A DNA stretch of 64,000 nt from Streptosporangium sp. NBC_01495 (GCF_036250735.1 NZ_CP109430.1:7068001-7132000); one strand, 5' to 3'. Positions 7,516-16,212 are shown, numbered from the stretch's first letter. The notes: generated from the sequence alone by a model not told the origin. Translations and numbers: made by a program.

Positions 7516-8997
7516 ATGCTGACATTTCGTGCTCTCGGACCGTTCCAGGCGCGCCACGGTGAGACAGCACTCGACCTCGGAGGCCAGCGCCAGATGGCGG
7601 TGCTGGCCCGGCTCCTCGTGGCCGGAGGCCGTGCCGTCCCCGTGACCATGCTCATCGACGAGCTGTGGCCCGGCGAGCCGCCCGCCCAGGCCCTGTCGAC
7701 CATCCAGGGATACGTGTCGCGGCTGCGGCGCGCCCTGGAGCCCGGCCGGGCGCCCCGGGAGGAGGCCGAGGTCCTGGTCTCCGCCCCGCCGGGGTACGCG
7801 CTGCGCGCCTCCCCCGGCCAGGTGGACACCTGGAGTTTCGAGAGCGCGGTCAAGGCGGGCGGCGAGCCCGCCGAGGTGTGGGAGCGCCTGGAGGCCGCCC
7901 TCGCGCTCTGGCGCGGCCCGGCCCTGGCCGAGTTCTCCGACCTGCCGTGGGCGGCGAGCGAGGCGGGCAGGCTGGAGGAGCTGCGGCTGATCGCGGTCGA
8001 GCGCCGCGCCGACGCGGGGCTCCTCCTGGGACACTCCGGCGCCCTCGTCGCCGACCTGGAGGCGCACGCCTCGGCGCACCCGCTGCGGGAGGAGGCCTGG
8101 CGGCTGCTCGCGCTGGCCCTGTACCGCAACGGCAGGCAGGGGGACGCGCTGGGAGCACTCCGGCGCGCCAGGGTGATGCTCCGCGACGAGCTCGGCCTCG
8201 ACCTGGGCGCCACCCTGCAGCGCCTGGAGTCCGACATGCTGGCCCAGGCCGTCCACCTCGACCCGCCCGCCGGGACCGTGCGGGCCGCGGAACCGGCGCC
8301 GTCGCGCGCGACCCCCGCCGAGGAGCGGGCGCTGCCGGGGCTGCGGATCGTGGTGGTGGACGACCAGGCGCTGGTCCGTACCGGCCTGCGCGTGGTGCTG
8401 GACAGCGAACCCGGCTTCGAGCTGGTCGGGGAGGCCGAGAACGGCGAGCAGGCGATCGCGGTCGTCAGGGAGACCTCCCCCGACCTGGTGCTGATGGACA
8501 TCCAGATGCCCAGGCTGGACGGGCTGACCGCCGCGCGCAGGATCCTGGCCGACAAGGCGCCGCCGAAGGTCGTCATGATGACCACGTTCGGCACGGACGA
8601 CAACCTCTACGCGGCGCTGCGGGCCGGGGTGAGCGGGTTCGTCCTCAAGACGTCGGCGCCCGAGCAGCTCATCAGCGCGATGCGGGCCGCGCAGGCCGGT
8701 GACGCGTTGATCGACCCCGCCGTCACCACCCGCCTGATCGCGGCCTTCGCCGGGCGTACCGACCCGTCGGCGCCGCCCGGCCTCGCCGGTCTCGGGGACG
8801 CGGAGCTCGACCTGATGAAGCTCGTCGCCCGGGGACTGACCAACCGGCAGATCGCCGCGACCCTGGCGGTCCCCGAGGGGGCGGTCTCGCGGTCGGTGGT
8901 CAGGCTGCTCGACCACCTCGGGCTGTTCGACCGCGCCCAGCTCGTCGTCACCGCGTACGAGTCCGGGCTGGTCAACCCCGGCGACGTGGGCAGATAG
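7516..8997 (+). CDS. SARP/BTAD domain fused to a NarL-type response regulator
   Basis: The 493-aa protein joins two regulator classes. Residues about 1-95 are an OmpR-like winged helix (LTFRALGPFQ, then IDELWPG and YVSRLRRALEP). Residues about 95-240 are a bacterial transcriptional activation domain as in AfsR/DnrI. A linker leads to a receiver domain from residue 275 with acidic pocket D282/D283, phosphoacceptor D327 in LMDIQMPRLDG and K378. A LuxR-type HTH occupies about 425-485 (LVARGLTNRQIAATLAV) but is divergent in its recognition part. ATG 7516 gives the normal SARP N-terminus; TTG 7471 in frame is less likely. It is flanked by two paralogous kinases, which are the presumed phosphodonors. 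It could bind DNA through two different domains. Confidence 0.88.
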   Translation: MLTFRALGPFQARHGETALDLGGQRQMAVLARLLVAGGRAVPVTMLIDELWPGEPPAQALSTIQGYVSRLRRALEPGRAPREEAEVLVSAPPGYALRASPGQVDTWSFESAVKAGGEPAEVWERLEAALALWRGPALAEFSDLPWAASEAGRLEELRLIAVERRADAGLLLGHSGALVADLEAHASAHPLREEAWRLLALALYRNGRQGDALGALRRARVMLRDELGLDLGATLQRLESDMLAQAVHLDPPAGTVRAAEPAPSRATPAEERALPGLRIVVVDDQALVRTGLRVVLDSEPGFELVGEAENGEQAIAVVRETSPDLVLMDIQMPRLDGLTAARRILADKAPPKVVMMTTFGTDDNLYAALRAGVSGFVLKTSAPEQLISAMRAAQAGDALIDPAVTTRLIAAFAGRTDPSAPPGLAGLGDAELDLMKLVARGLTNRQIAATLAVPEGAVSRSVVRLLDHLGLFDRAQLVVTAYESGLVNPGDVGR

Positions 8998-8999
8998 CG

Positions 9000-11123
9000 A
9001 TGCGCCCGCGGCCACGCGACCGCGGCCGGACGCTCGACGGTGTCGGTGGCGTGCCCAGGCCGGTCGTCGACGCGGTCACCGTGACCGAGGACGCCCCCGC
9101 CTGGCCCGCCACCTCGCCGGTGCGCGGGCTGCCGCTCTCCCCGCTGCGGCTCGCCGCCGTCTCGGCGGCGGTCCTCTCGGTGGGGCTCACCGTGATCGGT
9201 CTCGTGCTCCGTCTCGACCTGCCACCCGGGTGGCGGCCGGGGCAGCCCGCCACGCCCGACCTGGCGGCCGGGCTGACGTTCCCCGTGGTGGGCGCGTTCC
9301 TGCTGGCCCACCGCGCGCGCCCGGCCACGGCGTGGCTGATGTGCGCGGGCGGCCTGATGTGCGCGGTCAACGCCTTCTCCGAGTCGGCGATGTTCACCCT
9401 CGCCGCGGCGGGCGACCTGGAGTCCGCCGGTCACCTCCGCCTGAGCATGGTCACGGGGAAGGCGGTCGGCGGGTTCCTGCTGGCGATCCTGTTCCCGCTG
9501 TACTCCCCCGACGGGCGGCTGCCCTCGCGGCGGTGGCGGCCGCTGGCGATGGCCGGCGTGGTCGTGTTCGCGGCGGACCTGCTGCTGAACCTCACCCGCC
9601 CGGACCCCGACCCCGCGCTCTACCCCTGGCCGCGGGTCATCCCCAACCCGCTCGTGGTGGACCTCCTCTCCCCGTACAACATGGCGGCGCGCGAGGTGAC
9701 CGCCGTCCTGGTCTCGGCCCTCGCGGTCCTGGCCCTGGTCTCCCTGGTGCTGCGCTTCCGGCGGGCCGGCCCCGAGCTGCGCCGCCAGATCGCCTGGCCG
9801 GTCTTCGCGTTCGCCGTCTACGTCGCCTTCCTGCTCGCCGGGCCCGCCTGGTGGCTGGCCGGCACGATCTGGACCGGGCTGATCCCAGCGGCCATCGTCT
9901 TCTCGGTGCTGCGCTACCAGCTCTACGGCATCGACACGGTCGTCAGCCGCGCCTTCGTCGCCGCCGGGCTGATCGCCGCGGTCAGCGCCGTGTACGCGGT
10001 CGGCGCGGTCGCCGGGCTCGCGCTGTCGGGGTACGACCGGATCGGTGGCCTGGTGGCGGCCCTGCTCGCCGGGATCATCTTCCATCCGCTCCGGCACAGG
10101 CTCAGGAGCCTGGTCGACCGGCTCATGTACGGCACGCACGGCGACCCGCAGGCGCTCGCCGCGCTCCTGGCCAGGGAGGTCCGCGAGACCGAGCCGGCCA
10201 ATGCGCTCGCCGCCGTCGCCGCCGTGGTCAAGGACGGGCTGAGCGTCACCGGCGTCGCCGTCGAGGTCCACGGGCCCGGCGCCCGGCAGGTCCAGGTCGG
10301 CCTGCTGGGCCCGGCGCCGCGCGGGGTGCCGCTGGTCTGGCACGGTGAGCCGGTCGGGCGGCTGCTCCTCGGCTCCCCCGGCCCTCGCAGGTTCGCCGCC
10401 GCGCACAACGGCCGCCTGGTCGCGGTGGCCGTCCCGTACGTCGCCGACGTGGCGCACGCCGTGCGGATGACCGCCGACCTGCAGCGCTCCCGGGAGCGCA
10501 TCCTCACCGCCCGCGAGGAGGAGCGCCGCCGCCTGCGCAGGGATCTGCACGACGGGCTCGGCCACGCGCTGACCGACATGGCCATGTCGATCAACATGGC
10601 CAGGATCAGCCTGCGCACCGCCCCCGCCTCGGCGGACAGGCTCCTGCTCGAACTGCGCGGCGGCATGGACGCGGTCAGTCAGGAGATCAGGGAACTGGTG
10701 TACGGCCTGCGCCCGCCCACCCTCGACGAACTCGGCCTGGCGGGGGCCGTACGGGCTCTGGCCCAGGAGGGCACGCCGCGGGTCGCGGTGGAGACCGAGG
10801 GTGACCTGTCGGACCTGCCCGCGGCGGCCGAGGTGGCCGCGTACCGCATCGCGCAGGAGGGGCTCACCAACATCCGCAAGCACGCGCGGGCCGGCTCCGC
10901 GGTGATCTCGCTGCGGCGCGGGGAGTCGCTGGTGGTACGCGTCGAGGACGACGGGGACGGGCTGCCCCCGGGGCCGCGCTCCGGGGTCGGGCTGCTCTCC
11001 ATGCGCGAGCGGGCCGCCGAGCTGGGCGGCACCTGCGTGATCGGGGCGGCCCCCGGGGGCGGGACGGTCGTGGAGGCCGTGCTGCCGATCCCCGCCGCGC
11101 CGGTCGTGGCGGGTCACCTGTAA
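9000..11123 (+). CDS. Membrane sensor histidine kinase, NarL/HisKA_3 type (kinase 2)
   Basis: The 707-aa protein is a paralog of the kinase encoded at 5466-7430, with the same order of N-terminal membrane region, linker, HisKA_3 and HATPase_c. The phosphoacceptor is His517 in RRDLHDGLGH. AQEGLTNIRKHAR and DDGDGLPPG mark the ATP-binding domain. The ATG starts 3 nt after the fused response-regulator stop, so the two are almost certainly co-transcribed and possibly translationally coupled. About 35 extra Pro/Arg-rich residues precede the first membrane segment. Its N-terminal sensor part is less alike to kinase 1 than the C-terminal half, which suggests different inputs to one regulator. Confidence 0.9.
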   Translation: MRPRPRDRGRTLDGVGGVPRPVVDAVTVTEDAPAWPATSPVRGLPLSPLRLAAVSAAVLSVGLTVIGLVLRLDLPPGWRPGQPATPDLAAGLTFPVVGAFLLAHRARPATAWLMCAGGLMCAVNAFSESAMFTLAAAGDLESAGHLRLSMVTGKAVGGFLLAILFPLYSPDGRLPSRRWRPLAMAGVVVFAADLLLNLTRPDPDPALYPWPRVIPNPLVVDLLSPYNMAAREVTAVLVSALAVLALVSLVLRFRRAGPELRRQIAWPVFAFAVYVAFLLAGPAWWLAGTIWTGLIPAAIVFSVLRYQLYGIDTVVSRAFVAAGLIAAVSAVYAVGAVAGLALSGYDRIGGLVAALLAGIIFHPLRHRLRSLVDRLMYGTHGDPQALAALLAREVRETEPANALAAVAAVVKDGLSVTGVAVEVHGPGARQVQVGLLGPAPRGVPLVWHGEPVGRLLLGSPGPRRFAAAHNGRLVAVAVPYVADVAHAVRMTADLQRSRERILTAREEERRRLRRDLHDGLGHALTDMAMSINMARISLRTAPASADRLLLELRGGMDAVSQEIRELVYGLRPPTLDELGLAGAVRALAQEGTPRVAVETEGDLSDLPAAAEVAAYRIAQEGLTNIRKHARAGSAVISLRRGESLVVRVEDDGDGLPPGPRSGVGLLSMRERAAELGGTCVIGAAPGGGTVVEAVLPIPAAPVVAGHL

Positions 11124-11183
11124 ACCTTTTCGGCCTCTCGGGACTCTAACCAGCCGTTACGGAATTCGTCCGAGGAGATCTTC

Positions 11184-12227
11184 TTGAAGCACTGGGCCCT
11201 GGCCACCGGCGTCGTACTCGCCCTGACGGCCGCCACCACCGCTCCCGCGCTCGCCGAGTCCACCGGGGGCGCCGGAGCGGGCGGGTCCGCCGGAGTCACC
11301 GGGATGGGCAGGTCCTCCACCGGGGACACCGGGGTGGCCGGATCCACCGAGGGTGCCGGAGTGGCCGGGGGCGCCGGGGGCGTCGCTCCTACGGCGGCCT
11401 CGCACGGGGCGGCTCCCGTCTCGGGCGCCGTCTACTTCCGCCACGGGGGAAGCGGGATCGAGGTGCTGACCCACCGGGGAGGCTGGACCAGCCTGACGGC
11501 CGGCGCCGGAGCCTCCGCCGGCCAGTTCGCGGTCGCGCCCGACGGCCGGAAGGTCGCCTGGATCGACGACAGGAACAGGCTGCGCGTCAAGACCACCGGG
11601 TCCGGCGCGGACAGGGTGATCGCCAGGAACGCCGCCTTCGGCGGCCCCTGCCTGACCCCGGTCTGGACGGCCGACGGCAGACGGATCGCCTACCCGGTGA
11701 AGGGCACGGGCGAGGCGATGACGGTGGCGGTGGTCGGCGCCGACGGCAGGGGCCGGTTCGACGCGGGGAAGACTCTCGGCCCCTGCCACCTGACCTGGTC
11801 GGCCGACGGCAGGACCCTCGCCGGGTACGCGGGCGACACCGACGGCGTCCATCTCCTGGACACCAGGCTGCGGATCTCCAAGCGCGCCCCGGGCATCAAG
11901 CTCGCCAACCACGTGGAGAGCCTGTCGCCCGACAGCCGCCGGGTGGTGGTCAACGCCCTCGGCGCGAACGCCCAGGGCGGCGACGGCTCCTGGCCCCTGT
12001 CGTTCACCCCGTCGATCTACGACACCAAGACCGGCGCGAAGGTCGCCGTCCCGGTCAGGGGGCGGCTGCTGGGCGCGCGCTACCTGCGCGACGGCCGCCT
12101 GGCGGTCCGGGTCAGGGGCACGGCCGCCAACACGATCGTGGTCCTCTCCCGCTCGGGCAAGGAGGTCCAGCGGGTGACCGAGCCCGCCAGGGCGAAGAAC
12201 CTCGGGCTGCTCTGGGTCCTCGGCTGA
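11184..12227 (+). CDS. Secreted TolB/WD40-like beta-propeller protein
   Basis: The 347-aa protein starts at a TTG (11184) with GAGGAG 8 nt upstream. The N-terminus is a typical Sec signal peptide (KHWALATGVVLALTAATTAPALA). A Gly/Ala/Thr-rich low-complexity spacer follows to about residue 75. The rest contains propeller-blade motifs such as VAPDGRKVAWI, WTADGRRIAYPV, WSADGRTLAGY and LSPDSRRVVV, seen in TolB-like repeats. Two Cys-containing GPCLTP/GPCHLTW segments could pair in the exported protein. Function is unknown. It lies 60 bp after kinase 2 and is followed by a strong hairpin, so it may be the last gene of that unit. Confidence 0.75.
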   Translation: MKHWALATGVVLALTAATTAPALAESTGGAGAGGSAGVTGMGRSSTGDTGVAGSTEGAGVAGGAGGVAPTAASHGAAPVSGAVYFRHGGSGIEVLTHRGGWTSLTAGAGASAGQFAVAPDGRKVAWIDDRNRLRVKTTGSGADRVIARNAAFGGPCLTPVWTADGRRIAYPVKGTGEAMTVAVVGADGRGRFDAGKTLGPCHLTWSADGRTLAGYAGDTDGVHLLDTRLRISKRAPGIKLANHVESLSPDSRRVVVNALGANAQGGDGSWPLSFTPSIYDTKTGAKVAVPVRGRLLGARYLRDGRLAVRVRGTAANTIVVLSRSGKEVQRVTEPARAKNLGLLWVLG

Positions 12228-12253
12228 CGGGTTCCCCGCCTGAGTTCCCCGGC

Positions 12254-12283
12254 CCGGAGGAGCCGGCCGACCGGCTCCTCCGG
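12254..12283 (+). terminator. Hairpin terminator after the propeller gene
   Basis: A perfect 13-bp stem, CCGGAGGAGCCGG / CCGGCTCCTCCGG, with a CCGA loop lies 27 bp after the stop codon. No U-tract follows. Confidence 0.65.
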
Positions 12284-12294
12284 TCGGCCTCGGT

Positions 12295-12388
12295 GCTGCC
12301 CGACACGGAACCCGCCGACTCCTCCGGTCAACCTCGGCGGCGCTGCCCGACACGGAACCCGCCGATCCCTGCGGTCAACCTCGGCGGC
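12295..12388. repeat. Two tandem copies of a 47-bp unit
   Basis: Units 12295-12341 and 12342-12388 share the same start (GCTGCCCGACACGGAACCCG) and the same end (GGTCAACCTCGGCGGC), with a few changes between. They sit in non-coding DNA just after the propeller-gene terminator. No function is evident. Confidence 0.8.
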
Positions 12389-12400
12389 GTCACCCGACGC

Positions 12401-12492
12401 GGATCAGCGGATCCCGACGGATCCCGGCGAATCTCAGCGAATCTCAGCGAATCCCGACGGATCTCAGCCGATACCAGCGGATCCCGGCGGTC
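12401..12492. repeat. Run of degenerate 10-bp tandem repeats
   Basis: About nine consecutive units fit the pattern G(G/A)ATC(C/T)C(A/G)(G/A)C, for example GGATCCCGAC, GGATCCCGGC and GAATCTCAGC twice in a row. The 10-bp period matches one turn of B-DNA, so any bound protein would see copies on one face. Both strands are open for about 70 codons here, but the reading simply mirrors the repeat. Confidence 0.8.
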
Positions 12493-12528
12493 GAAACCGG
12501 CCGTCCGGGCGGCGGAGTCCTCAAAACC

Positions 12529-12558
12529 GGAGTCCCTCACGAACCTGTGAGGGACTCC
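12529..12558. terminator. 12-bp inverted repeat, hairpin
   Basis: GGAGTCCCTCAC and GTGAGGGACTCC pair perfectly around the loop GAACCT. No T-run follows on either strand. It could end transcription of the repeat region or be an operator; the direction is unclear. Confidence 0.5.
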
Positions 12559-12880
12559 TCTGCGGCCCGTGGCCGCCGCCGGTCGTACGGTTCCCCGATA
12601 TCGGCCGCTCTCCCCTGCGACGTCACGAATGACATCCGCACCTCGCCGAGATTTTACGGCTCACAACCCGGTGAATGCCCATGTCCAGCAAGAGGCGATA
12701 TTTTCCCGAAAGTTGCCGCAATAAATAAAAAATAGGCAAACTCCAATCCTTCTTAACTTACTCCGAAAATAAGGAAAAGAGCGCCTAGGTCCTTTAGTCC
12801 GAACGGCTCGCCCTATATCTTTCCCCCTAATCATGGCCGTCGAGCGGGCTCCGCTCGCGGCCCGACCAAGGGAGAAACCC
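12559..12880 (+). promoter_or_regulatory. A+T-rich upstream region of the small secreted protein gene
   Basis: This is 322 bp without a supported gene. Positions about 12640-12800 are strikingly A+T rich for this genome (runs such as AATAAATAAAAAATAGG). Multiple promoters are plausible here, but no clean -35/-10 pair was assigned. An in-frame ATG at 12833 exists upstream of the chosen start at 12881. Confidence 0.35.
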
Positions 12881-13216
12881 ATGTATGGCAAGCGACAACT
12901 GATGGTGCTCGGTCCGGCGCTTCTCGCGGCACTCGCCCTGGGACCGGTCTCGTTCTCCCATGCCGCACCCGCACCGGATCCCGAACAGGCCGTGACGACA
13001 GGCGCTTCACAGAGCGAGACCATGATGGACCCGGCCCCGTCGGCGGAGGACCCGAGGGACTACTGGCGGGGATACAGGAACGGCTACCGGGCCGCCGCGC
13101 AGGACTGCCGCAGGCCCAGGACACGGAGCTACGCCGGGCCACCCAGCGACTACGACAGGGGCTTCCTGGACGGCTACGACGCCGGTTACGCACGCTTCTG
13201 CTGGTCGGCGAACTGA
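12881..13216 (+). CDS. Small secreted protein with Tyr/Gly-rich repeats
   Basis: The 111-aa protein has a Sec signal peptide (lysine/arginine then MVLGPALLAALALGPVSFSHA) and a short acidic mature part. Two related blocks, DYWRGYRNGYRAA and DYDRGFLDGYDAGYA, each precede or follow a cysteine (DC and FC), so a single disulfide is plausible. Blocks of the form Y-x-x-G-[YF]-x-x-G-Y resemble repeats in other small exported actinobacterial proteins, but no function is known. The ATG at 12881 is preceded by AAGGGAG. It has its own A+T-rich promoter region. Confidence 0.7.
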   Translation: MYGKRQLMVLGPALLAALALGPVSFSHAAPAPDPEQAVTTGASQSETMMDPAPSAEDPRDYWRGYRNGYRAAAQDCRRPRTRSYAGPPSDYDRGFLDGYDAGYARFCWSAN

Positions 13217-13881
13217 GGGCGAACCAAGGACGCCGTCACCGACGGGCGCCGTCACGTCCCGCGATCGTGGTCGGACGGCACCGCCGCGCTCATGGCGGAG
13301 CGGGACGAGCACAATCGCAACTATCCCTTTAATCCCGTTTTTTCCATTAATACTATTGATCCAGGGAAATACCAGAAAGCCGGTCGTGAAACCCAGCGGA
13401 CGGTCTCGCCTGGCGGGTTCGAATGCGCACAGGCACCGCGGATCCGCGAATGACCTCCTCGAAAGCCCACCGGGCCTCGGTGAGTCCGGCGCAGAACGGA
13501 CACCGGAGGGAAACAGGACGGACACCGGACGGTCCCACGGCGGACGTTCGCCGTGACGTCGTGTGCCGTTGAAGGAAAGGTGAGGCCTCCCCACCGGAAC
13601 TGTTGCTCACGAGCTCAGTCCCGCGGGGGGCTTCACGCCCGCCTGCCACCGACCATGGAATACCGGCGAGTCCTTGAGGACCACACTCGCGGGCGACCTC
13701 GCAGCGGGAACGAGAAAGAGCCGGAGAGTGACCCGAGGCTCCCGCGGGAGCGCCCGACCGGGAAACCCCGGCAACGGGAGGCGACAGGAGGTCACCGCCG
13801 GACGTCCGCCCCCATCCACCGGCTGCCCGGGAGGAATCACCTGAACGGCGGGCTCTGGGCACGTCCCAATAGGATGGCCGC
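13217..13881. other. 665-bp intergenic region, no gene recognised
   Basis: Between the small secreted protein and NAD+ synthetase, open frames exist on both strands but lack protein-like composition or good starts. Positions about 13318-13375 are A+T rich and may hold a promoter. The stretch 13550-13870 has purine-rich and hairpin-like segments and might be transcribed as a leader or RNA. It does not match 6S, RNase P, tmRNA or common riboswitch landmarks that I could check by eye. Confidence 0.4.
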
Positions 13882-15666
13882 GTGGCTCAACTCCGCATCG
13901 CCCTGGCCCAGAGCAATCCCGCCGTCGGTGACCTGGCCGCCAACACGGACAGGCTGGTCGAGTGGACCCGCCGTGCCGCCGACCGCGGCGCGCACCTGGT
14001 CGTCTTCACCGAGATGTTCCTGACCGGATATCCCGTCGAGGACCTCGTGCTGCGCACCTCGTTCGTGGAGGCGTCGATCGCGGCGATCGAGGAGGCCGCG
14101 CGACGGCTGGACGAGGCGGGACTCGGCGAGATCCCCGTGGTGGTCGGCTACGTGGACCGCGCGAAGCTCGCCCCGCGCGTCGGCCAGCCCAAGGGTGCCC
14201 CGCTCGACGCGGCCGCGTTGCTGCACCGGGGCCAGGTGGTCGTCAAGACCGCCAAGCACCACCTGCCGAACTACGGCGTCTTCGACGAGTACCGCTACTT
14301 CGTCCGCGGCGACCGGCTGCCGATCTTCCGGCTGCACGGCGTCGACGTGGCGATCGCGGTCTGCGAGGACCTCTGGCAGGAGGGTGGCCCCGTCGCGGTG
14401 GTGGCCGAGGCCGGAGCCGGGCTGCTCGTGGTGCCGAACGCCTCCCCGTACGAGAAGGAGAAGGACGACGTACGCTTGGCGCTGGTGGCCAGGCGCGCCC
14501 GCGAGGCCGGATGCGCCCTCGCCTACGTCAACCAGGTCGGCGGCCAGGACGAGCTGGTCTTCGACGGAGACTCGGTGGTCGTCTCGGCCTCCGGCGAGCT
14601 GGTCGCGCGCGCGGCGCGCTTCTCGGAGGAGCTGCTGATCACGGACCTGGAGCTGCCCGAGGCCAGGTACGGAGGGCTCGGCACGTTCCAGGTGGACGCC
14701 GGGGACGGCACCGTGATCACGGTGGAGCGGCTGGAGCTGTCGGCCCGCCCCGTCGAGCCGTACGAGCCGCAGGCCCCCACGATCGCCGAGCACCTCGACG
14801 ACACCGCCGAGGTCTACTCGGCACTCGTCCTCGCGGTCCGCGACTACGTCGCCAAGAACGGTTTCCGGTCGGTCATCCTCGGCCTGTCCGGCGGCATCGA
14901 CTCGGCGCTGACCGCCACGATCGCCTCCGACGCCATCGGCCCCGAACGGGTGCACGTGGTGCTGATGCCCTCCCGCTACTCCTCCGACCACTCGGTGAGC
15001 GACGCGCGGGAACTGGTCGACCGGCAGGGGATCAACGCCAGGACCGTGCCGATCGCCGAGATCGTCAGCGGCTTCGAGAAGGAGATCGAGCTCTCCGGCC
15101 TGGCCGCGGAGAACCTCCAGGCCCGGGTGCGCGGCATGATCCTGATGGGCCTGTCCAACGAGCACGGCCACCTCGTCCTCACCACCGGCAACAAGAGCGA
15201 GCTGGCCACCGGCTACTCCACCCTCTACGGCGACTCCGCGGGCGGCTTCGCCCCCATCAAGGACGTGCTCAAGACCCTCGTCTGGGAGCTGTCGCGCTGG
15301 CGCAACGCCCAGGCGGGCCGGTCGAGCGAGTTCCTGCACGGGTTCGCGGTGCCGCCGATCCCGGAGAGCTCGATCGAGAAGGAGCCCAGCGCGGAGCTCC
15401 GCCCCGACCAGCGCGACACCGACTCCCTGCCCGAGTACGAGATCCTGGACCGGCTGCTGTACGACTACGTCGAGAAGGACATGGGCTCCGCCGAACTCGT
15501 CGCCGCCGGACACGACCCGGCCCTGGTCACCAGGGTGATCCGCCTGGTCGACCTCGCCGAGTACAAGCGCCGCCAGTATCCCCCGGGCCCGAAGATCACC
15601 CCCAAGAACTTCGGCCGCGACCGCCGCCTCCCCATCACCAACCGCTGGCGCGAGACCACCACCTGA
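13882..15666 (+). CDS. nadE: Glutamine-dependent NAD+ synthetase
   Basis: The 594-aa enzyme makes NAD+ from nicotinic acid adenine dinucleotide, ATP and glutamine. The N-terminal nitrilase-like glutaminase domain (about 1-280) has the Glu44 (FTEMFLTGYP), Lys125 (AKHHLPNYGVFDEYRYF) and Cys161 (AVCEDLW) triad. The C-terminal synthetase domain has the ATP-binding SGGIDS loop at residues 336-341 and TTGNKSELATGYSTLYGD. The start is a GTG at 13882 with AGGA upstream, giving the family N-terminus MAQLRIALAQ. This is the two-domain form usual in actinobacteria. It is monocistronic as far as can be seen. Confidence 0.96.
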   Translation: MAQLRIALAQSNPAVGDLAANTDRLVEWTRRAADRGAHLVVFTEMFLTGYPVEDLVLRTSFVEASIAAIEEAARRLDEAGLGEIPVVVGYVDRAKLAPRVGQPKGAPLDAAALLHRGQVVVKTAKHHLPNYGVFDEYRYFVRGDRLPIFRLHGVDVAIAVCEDLWQEGGPVAVVAEAGAGLLVVPNASPYEKEKDDVRLALVARRAREAGCALAYVNQVGGQDELVFDGDSVVVSASGELVARAARFSEELLITDLELPEARYGGLGTFQVDAGDGTVITVERLELSARPVEPYEPQAPTIAEHLDDTAEVYSALVLAVRDYVAKNGFRSVILGLSGGIDSALTATIASDAIGPERVHVVLMPSRYSSDHSVSDARELVDRQGINARTVPIAEIVSGFEKEIELSGLAAENLQARVRGMILMGLSNEHGHLVLTTGNKSELATGYSTLYGDSAGGFAPIKDVLKTLVWELSRWRNAQAGRSSEFLHGFAVPPIPESSIEKEPSAELRPDQRDTDSLPEYEILDRLLYDYVEKDMGSAELVAAGHDPALVTRVIRLVDLAEYKRRQYPPGPKITPKNFGRDRRLPITNRWRETTT

Positions 15667-15729
15667 TATCCGGCCCGTTTCCGGACGTTGGGCTCCCCCA
15701 CCGGAGAAGCGATCAGTACAGTCGACAGG

Positions 15730-16212
15730 GTGCGTCATATCGCGGGATGTGCTCTGATACTGCTCCTGGCCGTCGGCTGTAGCACCGGCGGCCCAAGTCT
15801 CGACGAGGCTGCCCAGGTGCTGGCCCGAGACGCAAAAAAACTCGAAGCATTTCATCCGGCAGCGAACAAAAAAATTGTCGACAAGACCAGCAGAGGCAAC
15901 GACCACTTTGCGAGCTGCTCCAAAAACGACACGGCGCTTAGATTTTACCAACTCAGTGGTGATTTCGGCGAAGGCGGCCAGCTCACACCGGCCGAGCGAG
16001 CCGACTTGTTCGCCCTCCCTTTGCAGGACGAGCTTAAAAAAATTGGCTACGAAGTCGACCGCGATGCCAGCTGGGCGCAGCCCGGCCGGAGTGTCGTCAT
16101 ACTACGCAAACAAGATCCCGGCATCACCTTCATCGTCCTTGTACAGGCTTCCCAGCCGAACGTAGAGGTCATCGGCAAGACCGACTGTCTTTATGCAAGA
16201 CGTTTTTCATAA
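15730..16212 (+). CDS. Putative lipoprotein, unknown function
   Basis: The 160-aa protein begins at GTG 15730 (weak ribosome site; an in-frame TTG at 15688 is the alternative). The signal peptide ends in a lipobox, LLAVGC, so it should be lipid-anchored on the outer face of the membrane. The mature part has two further cysteines (FASCS and KTDCLY). Codon use is less G/C-biased than in neighbouring genes, with several AAA-rich stretches (KKLEAF, NKKIVDK), hinting at transfer. Its 3' end overlaps the convergent WXG100-like gene by 6 bp. A partner or immunity role toward those genes is speculative. Confidence 0.65.
   Translation: MRHIAGCALILLLAVGCSTGGPSLDEAAQVLARDAKKLEAFHPAANKKIVDKTSRGNDHFASCSKNDTALRFYQLSGDFGEGGQLTPAERADLFALPLQDELKKIGYEVDRDASWAQPGRSVVILRKQDPGITFIVLVQASQPNVEVIGKTDCLYARRFS

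Noticed and set aside
8607-11117. 836-codon minus-strand frame opposite kinase 2
   Set aside because: High-GC antisense shadow; composition (Arg, Gln, Gly, Asp runs) is not protein-like and the plus strand has a clear kinase.
12295-12492. CRISPR array
   Set aside because: The repeats are contiguous and too short, there are no unique spacers and no cas genes nearby.
12293-12550. Short open frames on both strands in the repeat region
   Set aside because: Their amino-acid repeats simply mirror the 10-bp DNA units, which keep open frames by chance; no ribosome site.
13408-13440. tRNA T-arm-like GGGTTCGAATGC
   Set aside because: Flanking bases do not form the 5-bp T stem and no acceptor or anticodon arm could be placed.
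13837-15951. 704-codon minus-strand frame opposite NAD+ synthetase
   Set aside because: The plus strand encodes all NadE catalytic motifs; the antisense reading is a third-position shadow.
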